This document shows, piece after piece, positions 1 through 8,315 of a stretch of 12,515 bases of DNA. The notes under the pieces were generated by a model. It did not search any database and was not told the origin of the DNA. It saw only the letters and a list, made by a program, of their open reading frames with translations. The position numbers and the translations under genes are program-made. Source of the stretch: Echinostoma caproni. Lineage: Eukaryota; Platyhelminthes; Trematoda; Plagiorchiida; Echinostomatidae. How positions within the stretch are numbered: the first letter of the stretch is position 1; the number at the start of each line of letters is the position of its first letter. Location of the stretch: NCBI GenBank assembly GCA_900618425.1, contig UZAN01045694.1, positions 17,264 through 29,778 of the forward strand, written 5' to 3'.

Positions 1-428
1 GTATTTTGATATCAATACGTTCTTACCAATCATAAAGTTAATGCAACATCACAATCAGTTTCGTAAACAAACAGTCATCCCCGTCCGAGTTGTCCACTTA
101 CTTTCGATAAAATGCTTACCGGTTCTCCATGCATAGTCTTCGACGCGTTGCACTCGCTGTGCATCTGTTCCTGCACACCATGTTCCTGGTTTGCTAAGTG
201 TTTCCTTAATTCCTATGGTTACATACGTTTCTCTTCCCACATTCCACTTTCTGTTAGTGTTCTTTGCAGTACATTCAATGACTGCGCTAGATAGGTGTGA
301 TCAGGATTTTGAACTCTCTCTCTTGTGGTTTTATGCAGATTGGTGCAATTGTGCTTTTATCGAATGAGTTCCATATTTCATATCGGACTGTTGAACCACG
401 CGTGATGACTGTTCTCTTGTGTTTCTAG
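1..428 (+). other. 3' part of an upstream intron (non-coding)
   Basis: No reading frame here resembles the HUWE1 protein or another family I recognise. The stretch ends in a pyrimidine-rich run (TGTTCTCTTGTGTTTCTAG) that fits a 3' splice site at 427-428. In the frame of the following exon the last three bases are TAG, so the reading frame is closed directly before the splice site; this supports an intron/exon border at 428/429. A 61-codon minus-strand open frame at 55-240 has no recognised similarity and is treated as chance. Confidence 0.7.
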
Positions 429-1563
429 GACCTCACTGATGAAATCGATTCAATGAAACCCGCCGAAACTACCAAGCAGTATAGTAAATCTTCCGAAAAG
501 TTTAATGTTCCTGGATCGTCCACTAGCTCCAGTAGCAGTCGTCTTGCTTCAACTTCGTTTGATGTGCTTCCCGATCGATTCAGTGCATCTGGACAAGTCG
601 TCGTAATTTCCGGTGACTCGAGGCCTGTTCAACCAGCCAACACGTTCGCTGATCTTCAACTGAAATCGGCCCAAGTATTCTCGTGTCCTAATAGTGATCA
701 GACAAGGTTCCGCAGCACCCTTGGTCTCATTTTGAGCACTGCTTCCGGAAACTCTTCCAACAATCTAACTGAGCCCATTCCATTGTGTGCCTACGATCCG
801 TTCCAGTCGGTGACCGTGTTGCCTGAGTTCTGGTCTCGATTGAGTTTGGCGTTCGAAAAACTCACAGCGCTGCCTGAACCCAATGCGGTACTGTTGCTTC
901 AACCACTGTTAGAAGCATTCTGTTTGGCTCATCTTTATCTCGTAAAGGATTCTATTATGATCAGATCGCGTGATGTTCTTTCGCGATCTGCTCGTACAAA
1001 CCCTAATGCATCCAACGCATTCAGTTTCATCGATATGGTTCCAGTGTTACATTTACGTGTTCACCACTCTAGTGCTTTGCCAGTCGCAGATCGAGGATCC
1101 CAGGGAGATACAACGTCAAACGAAAATACGGCACATGTAAACCTAGATGTTGTTGGTCCGATGTCACCACCTTGTCTGCCTATGGAAGAAGAACGCTCAG
1201 CCGGTGATACTGCACATTGTGGGCGGGCCTCGGTATCTTCCACCTCGAATTCAAACCTCATTCTCCAGTTCGCTGAACAACATCGCACTGGCTTGAACCA
1301 AATATTACGTCACTATGGTAATGGTTTAGGTGAATCCCCGCTGGCTGTGTTCCTCGTCTATCCACGGGTGCTTGATTTTGACATTAAACGACGATTCTTC
1401 CGACAGCAGTTACAATCATTAAATGGTCGATCGACAGCCACAAATCGGTATGATGATGAACCGATTGTGATTTCTCGTGATCGCATATTCGAAGATAGCT
1501 ATGCTCGTCTTCACCAAAAATCCCCAGCCCGATGGAAGCATAAGTTTGTCATTCGCTTCCAGA
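429..1563 (+). CDS. HUWE1: HUWE1-like HECT E3 ligase, internal exon (pre-HECT region and HECT start)
   Basis: This internal exon gives residues 1-378 of the visible fragment plus the first base of codon 379. HUWE1 is a very large HECT ubiquitin ligase acting on nuclear and cytosolic substrates. A Ser-rich low-complexity stretch lies near residues 30-45. The segment around residue 135 (FWSRLSLAFEKL, then LLQPLLEAFCLAHLYL) matches the pre-HECT helical region of HUWE1. A variable, probably disordered linker follows at about 205-275. Strongly family-specific motifs come next: EQHRTGLNQILRHYG (about 283), RVLDFDIKRRFFRQQL (about 313) and DRIFEDSYARLHQKSP (about 351), the entry to the HECT domain. 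The ATG at 453 is internal, because the frame runs up to the splice site and the homology needs more N-terminal protein. The 3' end is A|GTAAGT, a phase 1 intron. Homology is judged by eye from family knowledge; orthology is inferred. Confidence 0.93.
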
Positions 1564-1753
1564 GTAAGTAACACCTTTTTCAGTTGAAACAAAGGCTATC
1601 TGTGCAGTCATTTTCATATGCGATTTTTTCGATGAAATTTATGAAGAATGTGTGCTTTATGGCATTATTGAATATCATCAGTACCCTTTCATTTTTTCTT
1701 GAATAACACGCCTACAACCTTTACAAAGCTAAATGCTACGTGCATAGAGAAGC

Positions 1754-1755
<2 letters not shown>

Positions 1756-1791
<36 letters not shown>
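1756..1791. repeat. (TA)18 dinucleotide microsatellite
   Basis: There are thirty-six bases of uninterrupted alternating TA. The last TA (1790-1791) directly borders the mariner element and serves as one copy of its TA target duplication. Such a tract is a natural target for mariner, which inserts at TA. Confidence 0.97.
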
Positions 1792-1794
<3 letters not shown>

Positions 1795-1827
1795 GAAAAC
1801 AGGGCTGAGCAAAAGGTTTCCGGATGC
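1792..1827 (+). repeat. Left terminal inverted repeat of the mariner element
   Basis: This end reads CAC followed by a 33-base stretch ending in GTTTCCGGATGC. It pairs imperfectly with the reverse complement of 2749-2781. The inner part (CAAAAGGTTTCCGGATGC versus CAAAACGTTTCCGGATAC) is nearly identical, while the outer part differs by a few substitutions and a three-base length difference. Confidence 0.8.
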
Positions 1828-1842
1828 AGAAAAATTTATTTT

Positions 1843-2580
1843 TTACACAAAAGTTAGCATTACATTTTCTCCTCCCGTGGTCATGCTCAGTTTCATTCGC
1901 TAAAACCACTTGGTGGAACAGCTCGACCATGCCGAAGCGGGTAACTCTTCGATAAATTCTGTGAAGATTCTCACTGCTGCTGTTGGTGACTCGTATCGGA
2001 TTCCGCACATCATGCGCTTGCCCTTTTGGAGCACAAAAAAGTCACACGGAGACAGGTTTGGACTGTAGGGTGGGTGACCAACCTCCAGGATGCTTGGTCT
2101 CTGAGTCCAAACTGTACACCCAACCCTCATCATGACTAATAATCTTCCAAACTGCATGGCAACGTCCGCCATTGTACATAGTAAGCATGTTGGACTACCG
2201 ATTCGCCCGAACTGCTTTATGTTCTCCACTGAGTTAATGGGATACCCAACGTGCGCAAACCTTTCTGAGACCGAGCTTCTTATGTAGGATGGTGTGGATT
2301 GATCCCGATGACTTTCGTCAGCTGTGTAATTGTCACCCGCGCATCCTCCACCATCGCTTGCGCATCAACAATTTAGCCCGCTTTGGTGGCCTCCACAGTT
2401 TGATCACACCGTGTGTCATCATCCAGGGACCGCCTGTCACGCCTGAATTCTGCGAGCCACTCAAACACAGTGCTCCTTGAAGGTGCGTCATCACTGAAGA
2501 CAGTTCATAAACCATGGATACTCTACTACTGTTTTAAACCACATTTACAGTCGTAGAAAATCATCGCCCTTCAGTGCCAT
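1843..2580 (-). pseudogene. Mariner transposase relic, frameshifted and missing its central catalytic part
   Basis: The minus strand shows mariner transposase pieces in order. The N-terminal DNA-binding part has SRSTVFEWLAEFRRDRRSLD and then VTITQLTKVIGI, with an in-frame TAA between them. After a frameshift comes LGLRKVCARWVSH, a stop, and HDEGWVYSLDSETK, which contains the first catalytic Asp (codon 2129-2131). In another frame follow HPPYSPNLSPCDFF with the third catalytic Asp (codon 2041-2043) and a C-terminal tail ending KWF, stop, RMKLSMTTGGE. The region that should lie between the first and third Asp, including the second catalytic Asp, is absent. At least one stop and two frame changes are visible besides the deletion. 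It cannot encode an active enzyme. Confidence 0.85.
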
Positions 2581-2748
2581 CGATTGAGTTTCATCCTTAC
2601 AGTTCGAGTATAGTGACCCTTATGACTTTTGAGCTGTGCTCGGCTCTTGATATTTTGTTCTGTGAGTTGCGATCACTGAGCAATGTTCACAATAGGTGAC
2701 ATTTCACGCTTTCCTTGCCCGGTCATTTGCATCGCGTACGTCTATCGC

Positions 2749-2781
2749 GTATCCGGAAACGTTTTGCGCGGCTGTCATGTG
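2749..2781 (-). repeat. Right terminal inverted repeat of the mariner element
   Basis: Reverse complement of the left end with several mismatches; the core GTATCCGGAAACGTTTTG is at 2749-2766. It is followed by TA at 2782-2783, which gives the expected target duplication. Confidence 0.8.
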
Positions 2782-2783
2782 TA

Positions 2784-3531
2784 CAGTAGGAGTGGGTACG
2801 GATAAACGCAATCCGAAAGAGGGGATAGCAGATAATGAAGAACAAGAATAAATGAATGAGCATGGTGATCAATATAACCCCCTCGATCTCAGGTCCTTTT
2901 GGTTCACGTCACCATGCTTGCTACAGACCTGGGCTTCACAGCGAAGTCGCTTATCGTTGCACAGCCTTCACGATTATCAGTTACCGTCATCGGGTGCCTA
3001 TTCAGCGATGCCTATAAGAAGTTATTGCCTTATCTGTGATCGGGGAGTGCAATCTACAGCTTACATTTCCGCCAGCCGTAGACTTAGGGTTGCTTGCGGT
3101 CTTTGGGATTTCTCCAAATTCGTTCTCCGAGACCAACACTCGTTGATCATTATTCTTGATCCAAGTACAAGTAGAACAGTAACTTTCGTTCGAATTTCTT
3201 GTGTCCGCTTTAAACTGAATACTGTAATGTAATTGATCGCCAGCCATAATAAATAAATATTCAGAACTCCGATAATACAGAGATCTCTCGAGGATAAAAG
3301 GTAAGAAGGCCCTAAGCGCTACCGGTGTTTATAGCTAGAGGAAACTATTATCTGAAGTCAAGAAATCAAACCATCTTGCATTATTGTCTATTTCAGGTAA
3401 AGAAGTACATCTGAATGGGTAACCAATAACTAATCCTCTCATGTACGATTTTTAAACTACCGTTTCCATGATGAAACTGTGCTTCACTATCATGAAGTTA
3501 AGTAAAATGACACCTGTTTTACGCAAAACCC
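2784..3531 (+). other. Intronic sequence without recognised content
   Basis: A 126-codon open frame lies at 2852-3232 (+) and an 81-codon one on the other strand at 3002-3247. I recognise neither. No splice-consistent link to the HUWE1 frame is needed, since the flanking exons already join perfectly. An AATAAATAAATA run lies near 3248-3259. The stretch could be an old repeat, but nothing in it proves this. Confidence 0.4.
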
Positions 3532-3703
3532 ATGGATGCTTCCGAGACATTTTCCTTCTTAAATAATTTTTATCAAAACAGTTCTGCATCATCGATTTGC
3601 TGCGGTTCTTTGTTCCATATACTTTTGCCTCACTTGATCTCATGTACTCATTTGCACCCACTCACCACTTCATCTTGCTGTTTTGCATCCTGTCGCTTTC
3701 CAG

Positions 3704-3974
3704 ACGAAGAAGGACAAGATGCTGGCGGTCCTCTTCGCGAGTGGTATTTGCTAATGAGCCGGGAAATTTTCAACCCCAACTATTGTCTTTTCCGCACATC
3801 GCCTGCCGACCGGGTCACCTACACAATAAATCCCAGTTCATACATAAACAGTAACCACTTATCATACTTCAAATTTGTCGGTCGATTTATTGCAAAGGCA
3901 ATCTACGATAACAAGCTTTTGGAGTGCTACTTCTCCCGCTCATTTTACAAGCATATTCTGGGTGTTCCTGTAAA
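3704..3974 (+). CDS. HUWE1: HUWE1-like HECT E3 ligase, HECT N-lobe exon
   Basis: This exon encodes residues 379 (split Asn) to 469 (split Lys) of the visible fragment. It contains [52 protein letters not shown] and [16 protein letters not shown]. All are near-diagnostic for the HUWE1 HECT N-lobe, the part that carries the E2-binding face. The acceptor AG is at 3702-3703 and the donor AA|GTGAGT is at 3974/3975 (phase 2). The open frame runs on upstream to 3532, but that part is pyrimidine-rich intron and not protein-like. No stops or frame breaks are present. Confidence 0.95.
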
Positions 3975-5010
3975 GTGAGTAGCATTTCGACTTATGTTGC
4001 ATTGCATGCCATTCCAGACACTGCTACCCCTCCACAACTTTTGTGTTCTCTGCGTTTTTATTTTCGTGGAATAAATGTTTTGATAGATCGACGAGCGATT
4101 ACACAGTGTTGGCGCAATAAAACAGTAATGATAGGAAAGAACACGTGCAACAGAGTAATGACAATCATTATAAGTTGTGAGCTTTAAGAGGTAAGTAAGC
4201 ATAGCCTCTGGACGAGAAAAGTAGTTTTAGCGTGCAGTTACTAGTACCAAGTTCCGCGGGAGGAAGTAGATGTTCGAGTGAATAAAATGTAGTGAAGTGT
4301 GTGAGTCTTGTCGTTTCATATCCTTTGAGAATAGTTCTTGCAATAAGAAGAGTGCTCTTCCAACCCAGGTTGTACGCTAGCGCATCACGGTAGTTGTTTA
4401 CACCGGCGATTTGTGTGCAATCCTTTTATTCTCAAACCAGCAGACGGGAACAATGAAGCAAACATGATACGGTATTTGAATAAGCGACATGAAAAATGAG
4501 CATTTAAACAATCTGTGAAAGCCTCAGTCTCGAGTTATAAAAACAGAATTCTTTCCTGTTGAAAACAGTCTGTATGAGCATGGACCAGGAGTGATCGCTT
4601 TAGAATTAAGAAATGATTAGCCGAATGCGCACTTGTAAATTGGGGCATTGAAGCTCCTTCATTTGGAAACGGTCACCCTTAGCAAGTGTGAATGAAAAAT
4701 TGGTTTTAGGTTTTAAAAAATCAGATATGGGGGATTAGGCAAAAGTTGAAGCTAATGTGTGATGTAGAAACCAACATTGGAAGTTCCCATCCTATCATAA
4801 ATCTGTTTGATAAAAAGATCAATCGGCGATTCAAATCAGTCTAATACTATTTGTAAAACATACTTTTTCCTTTATCCATTTCATCGACACCAGAAGAAAA
4901 ATGTACTGGCTATGCCCACATGTCTTCTGGTGTTGATCTAATACTATTTATTCACGTGTATATTTATATTATAATAATTATTTATTTTTGTTTTCCTACT
5001 CCCGTTCTAG
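3975..5010 (+). other. HUWE1: Intron 2 (phase 2, GT-AG, 1036 bp)
   Basis: The donor is GTGAGT at 3975-3980 and the acceptor CTACTCCCGTTCTAG ends at 5010. Splicing forms a Lys codon (AA|A) and continues [14 protein letters not shown], as expected for HUWE1. Retention gives a stop immediately (AAG TGA). The intron contains no recognised gene or transposon; the one visible structure is the inverted repeat with flanking direct repeats at 4840-4949. Confidence 0.9.
4840..4949. repeat. 15-bp inverted repeat flanked by 13-bp direct repeats
   Basis: The inverted arms are 4883-4897 (ATCGACACCAGAAGA) and 4923-4937 (TCTTCTGGTGTTGAT), with one mismatch and a 25-nt loop. The exact direct repeat TCTAATACTATTT occurs at 4840-4852 and again at 4937-4949. 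The layout resembles a small insertion between target duplications, but neither end matches a known element and the two repeats overlap by one base with the right arm. It may be chance. Confidence 0.55.
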
Positions 5011-5116
5011 ATTCTCTGATCTAGAGAGTGATGATTATGAGTTCTACAAGGGATTGGAGTTCCTGTTGAAGAATCATGTTTCCGACCTGGGTTATGAGCT
5101 GACATTCAGCACGGAG
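5011..5116 (+). CDS. HUWE1: HUWE1-like HECT E3 ligase, short HECT N-lobe exon
   Basis: This 106-nt exon encodes residues 469 (split Lys) to 504: [17 protein letters not shown], then [18 protein letters not shown]. It aligns by eye with the HUWE1 segment between the N-lobe motif KHILG and the STE-x-x-EFG motif. The acceptor AG is at 5009-5010. The donor is GAG|GTATTT at 5116/5117 (phase 0), a weaker donor than the others because it lacks the usual A at +4 and G at +5. The frame runs open for 34 codons past the donor before a stop, but that text is not HUWE1-like. Confidence 0.93.
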
Positions 5117-6470
5117 GTATTTTTTTCCTCGCTTATTACCTGTTCGTTTCATCGTATTTGTGCGGTTTTCTCCATTTTTACTCTGTCATACTATCAGTGC
5201 GATTCTCTCACGGCTTGATTTGTCTATCGCCCTTGTATTCCACAAGGTGATGTTTGTGTGGTGATTTATTATCTGTTGCTCGTCGTTAGTCTCGGTGGTA
5301 TTCAATTAGAACAATTTGCCAAATCACACAAGTAACGACAGTTTGTCTCATCAAACGTCTCTGATGTTTGCTTGAGATCGTGTTCCGAAGTGTACTTATC
5401 ACTAAATCATCACTAATCTGTTACCCCCTCTTAGGTTGTTTTTTTATTTGTGTACCTCCGAACTCACTCCGCACCGTCACACCTGCACAATGTTACGTAT
5501 CGCAACCACTTGCCACACCAATTTATATCGGTGTAGTTCGTTAGGGACATGATGCGCATGCTAAGAAGCTATGTATTGCGTGGTGCTCTCTTCCTGGATC
5601 CTGCCCCATTGCAGAGGAAGCCACACGGATATTAGCCACTGTTTCGGAATCTAGGCTAATGGATCTGTACGATAATTCCAACTCTTTCGTTTTTATGGCA
5701 GAGTTTCCAAATATAGCGGAATCCATGGACCATGGACGCTAGAAGGCTCTCTGCTTTCCGTCTTGGTACATTTTCTGCTTCTTCCCACTGTTATCCACCA
5801 ATATGCTCTTTTTTACCTATCCTAGTCAGCGAGCTTCGCATTTCTTGCAGTGCATATCATTATACGATGAACATTAGTGGGTAAACAGTTGCATCCGAGT
5901 TTTCTTCGATGCGTTTTAATTAGAGTGCTTAAAACGATTCAGTGGTACTTGAGAATCGCATTTTTACTGTACTTGCGATCACTTTCCACAGCGTCTTTAG
6001 TGGGGCCCGATTGATTACGAAAACACTCTCGTACTTTTACTTCATGCTCGTGCGCAGACGCGTACACTGAACTGTTGCTTTTATTGTTACGGGTCATATT
6101 CTTATACGATAGTCCGTCTAATCTTTTTTCCACATCAACGTGCCCTCATAATGATAATCAAACTATATCCCTAAACCTGATCAAATAATGAACTGCATAC
6201 TGTCATATTCTTGTTCGCTGCTGGCAGTGTTGCAGTTCGGCACTTGCATTTCATGGTAAATATGACTATCCAAGTTTTCTTAAAAAATCTGTTTGCAAAC
6301 AGTTTCGATCCTGCCATATATTTACTATTTCAATGATTACATACACCCGATTGGTTCATGGACAAACAGTTGCCATGAAGCGAACAAACTTATTTCCATT
6401 GTTCCATCTACTCACTGACTACGGGATATATATGCAACTCTACGGATGTACTGAAGAAATAATGCGGGAT

Positions 6471-6515
6471 GCACACAGACGACGAGCGGGACGAACCGCG
6501 AAACCGGTCGTGTGC
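6471..6515 (+). ncRNA. Degenerate hammerhead-ribozyme-like motif (type I layout)
   Basis: The sequence fits a type I hammerhead except in one core strand. Stem I is GCACAC (6471-6476) with GTGTGC (6510-6515), six perfect pairs. Stem II is GCGG (6486-6489) with CCGC (6496-6499), closed by a 6-nt loop. It is followed by the invariant GAA (6500-6502). Stem III is the palindrome ACCGGT (6503-6508), followed by C at the expected cleavage position (6509). The strand that should read CUGANGA reads AGACGACGA (6477-6485): two bases too long, or CAGACGA plus an extra CGA if the last C of stem I is used. That defect suggests an inactive relic. Palindromic, loop-less stem III hammerheads are known from animal retroelements, and flatworms carry many. 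The identification is by eye and needs a covariance search. Confidence 0.45.
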
Positions 6516-6852
6516 TTGTAGAAAACTTTGTCAAGTCATTCGCACTACTTATTGTAATATATATATGTATTGGGGAGATGTAGCGAGATGGGGAAACAGA
6601 TTGTTAGTGTGTTTAACTGTGGTAGGGTGTTATGACGTGACTATTCAAACACTGACCACATGATTAATGAGTTGTGGGGTGTTAATTTTCGACAGGTGTG
6701 TCTGGTGAGGCCCTTGGGATATGTCCACATGCATAGTGGGGCTTTGTTTTTTGTGATTACTGTCGCCTGTGTCATAGATAACAATCAGACTTAGACATCT
6801 TTAGAGTGAATTTTTCTCATTGAATATGTTGTAGACAGTCATGCTATAATAG

Positions 6853-7420
6853 ATAATTTCATCTAGATATTCATTTTCTAAGAAGGCTCGTTCAGTGTTT
6901 GTAAACTTGAGACATTTGTGGCGCCGTCACAACATCCGTCCGTCTGTGAGGGTTCGAGTGTATACTGCAGCAGCACTGCTTTACAGTACAGAGACTTGGC
7001 TAATAAGTGAACAGGCTAACGATAGACTGTTGGTGTTTGAGCACTTCTGTCTACGCCGCATTGCACGAGCCTGATGGGGAAACCGGATAATCAATCCTAA
7101 AGTTAGGAGCAAAGTTTTAGGTAATCGCTAGTAGTCGACTACTATAGTTTACGTTGGTTGGGCATGTGTTACGCCTGTAATCAAATAGATGTTCACGGTG
7201 CGTGCTCCTCGCCGAGCCGGGTTGATACTGAAAACAACGAAAGGGTGGTTAACCCAAGACTTGGCATGAGGGTATTAAAATCCTAACTAACAGACTCCGT
7301 CGTGTAGTTCGCTTTATACCTCCTGGGTGGGGATATCGAGAAGAGGGAGATCGATGGTATGAGAAACAGTGATACGGCTGAGATTTATGAATAATGGGGC
7401 GCGTGCATCCATTCACTATC
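6853..7420 (+). pseudogene. Decayed 3' end of a non-LTR retrotransposon (LINE) ORF
   Basis: Frame 1 (about 6853-7130) reads ISSRYSFSKKARSVFV, then NLRHLWRRHNIRPSV, VRVYTAAALLY, ETWLISEQ, VFEHFCLRRIARA, a stop, WGNRIINPKVRSKVLG. This is the conserved region behind the reverse transcriptase in many flatworm LINE ORFs (usual form LRHLWRR ... LLYGSETW ... FDHRCLRSIAR). After a frameshift, about 7148-7372 gives VGHVLRL, VLLAEPG, PKTWHEGIKILTNRLRRV, PPGWGYREEGDRWYE, the downstream part of the same domain. A further frame change gives NNGARASIHYP near 7390-7420. Several internal stops are present and the catalytic RT core is not in the window. The copy is 5'-truncated, sense to the host gene, and dead. 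The clade (RTE/CR1-like) is uncertain. Confidence 0.82.
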
Positions 7421-7821
7421 CTTGCAACCCTAGTCTGTACGAATCGTTTACTTTTAAAACTACAATTACAATTCTGCTCATTATCCAAAAGATAATTACT
7501 AAAACTTGCAGGTTCATCATCTAGTGTGTCAATAGAACAAAACTCTGCATGCTTGGCGATGCACGAAATCTAGCTGCTTTTAACTTTTCGTTCCGTACAA
7601 GTTACGTCCTTGGTTGCCATCTTCGCGATGTGATGAGAAAATAGCAAGAAAAGGGAATCCTTATTATTGGCTGCAGTCGAGAATCAGTTTGCTACTCAAT
7701 ACCACTGATTGTTTGCTTGTCTTTCCGTTCACATTATATATGTCCCAAAACAGGCGTTTAATTGAATATCTCGGTTCTGCTTGCTACATCCCGTCATTTC
7801 TCTTTCCCTTGTCGTTTATAG

Positions 7822-8315
7822 ATTAACGAATTCGGCAAGACAGAAACCCGTGATCTGATCGAGAACGGCCGGAATGTCCCCGTCACGGACCATAACAAGC
7901 GCGAATACGTGCGTCTGGTGTGCCAGGAACGCATGACGGGTGCTATTCGGCAACAGCTTGATGCTTTCCTGGGTGGTTTCTATGAGATCATACCTAAGCG
8001 CTTAATCAGCGTGTTCAATGAACAGGAACTGGAGCTATTGATCAGTGGTTTGCCCAATATAGACATTGCCGACTTACGCGCGCATACCATCTATTCAAAA
8101 TATCAGGCCAACTCTCCGCAAATCGAATGGTTTTGGCGAGCTTTGGAATCATTCGATCAAGAGGACCGCGCACGATTTTTACAATTTGTTACAGGCACAA
8201 GTAAAGTGCCATTGGGTGGCTTTGCCAATCTAGAGGGAATCCATGGACCCACTCAGTTCCAGATCAGTCGTGCTACTGGTTCAAGCACAAGTCATCTCCC
8301 GTGTGCACATACATG
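7822..8315 (+). CDS. HUWE1: HUWE1-like HECT E3 ligase, end of N-lobe and most of C-lobe
   Basis: This exon encodes residues 505 to 668 and the first two bases of the catalytic Cys codon (669). In order: [104 protein letters not shown], and LPCAHT directly before the active site. All are typical of HUWE1. The acceptor AG is at 7820-7821. The donor TG|GTACGT at 8315/8316 is phase 2 and cuts inside the Cys codon. The open frame continues past the donor for 11 codons, from a Trp codon, before TGA. Confidence 0.96.

Larger units (their letters stand above)
1792..2781 (-). mobile_element. Internally deleted Tc1/mariner-superfamily (mariner) transposon
   Basis: The element is bounded by imperfect terminal inverted repeats and by TA on both sides (1790-1791 and 2782-2783). 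Both ends start with CAC when read inwards, and both hold the block GTTTCCGGAT. Between them, on the minus strand, lie broken pieces of a mariner transposase in the expected N-to-C order. The total is 990 bp, against about 1.3 kb for typical full-length mariners, which fits the internal loss seen in the transposase. It lies antisense in a HUWE1 intron. The family assignment rests on motifs read by eye. Confidence 0.85.
1564..3703 (+). other. HUWE1: Intron 1 of the visible gene part (phase 1, GT-AG, 2140 bp)
   Basis: The donor is GTAAGT at 1564-1569. The acceptor is a pyrimidine-rich TGTCGCTTTCCAG ending at 3703. Splicing joins A with AC to make an Asn codon inside [11 protein letters not shown], matching the HUWE1 HECT pattern. 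Retention would give a stop within two codons. The intron holds a (TA)18 tract, a deleted mariner element and about 900 bp without recognised content. Confidence 0.9.
5117..7821 (+). other. HUWE1: Intron 3 (phase 0, GT-AG, 2705 bp)
   Basis: The longest intron in the window. The donor is GTATTT and the acceptor CTTGTCGTTTATAG ends at 7821. Splicing joins STE to [12 protein letters not shown], matching HUWE1. From 5117 to about 6460 I see no gene, repeat or protein similarity. A hammerhead-like motif is at 6471-6515, a decayed LINE 3' end at about 6853-7420, and nothing recognised from there to the acceptor. Confidence 0.9.

Noticed and set aside
55..240. 61-codon minus-strand open frame
   Set aside because: Short, with no known motif; expected by chance in a window this size.
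453..455. ATG as the start of a 372-residue protein
   Set aside because: The reading frame and homology continue upstream to a good acceptor at 428, and the frame stops only because the exon ends. It is an internal Met of a much larger protein.
3532..3703. N-terminal extension of the HECT exon at 3704
   Set aside because: The extension is Phe/Ser/Leu-rich pyrimidine-tract sequence; homology begins exactly at the acceptor and the exon join across 1563/3704 restores the family pattern.
6947..6960. Pol III box-B-like GGTTCGAGTG (possible tRNA or SINE promoter)
   Set aside because: It lies within readable LINE coding sequence and has no partner box A at proper spacing or cloverleaf that I can fold.
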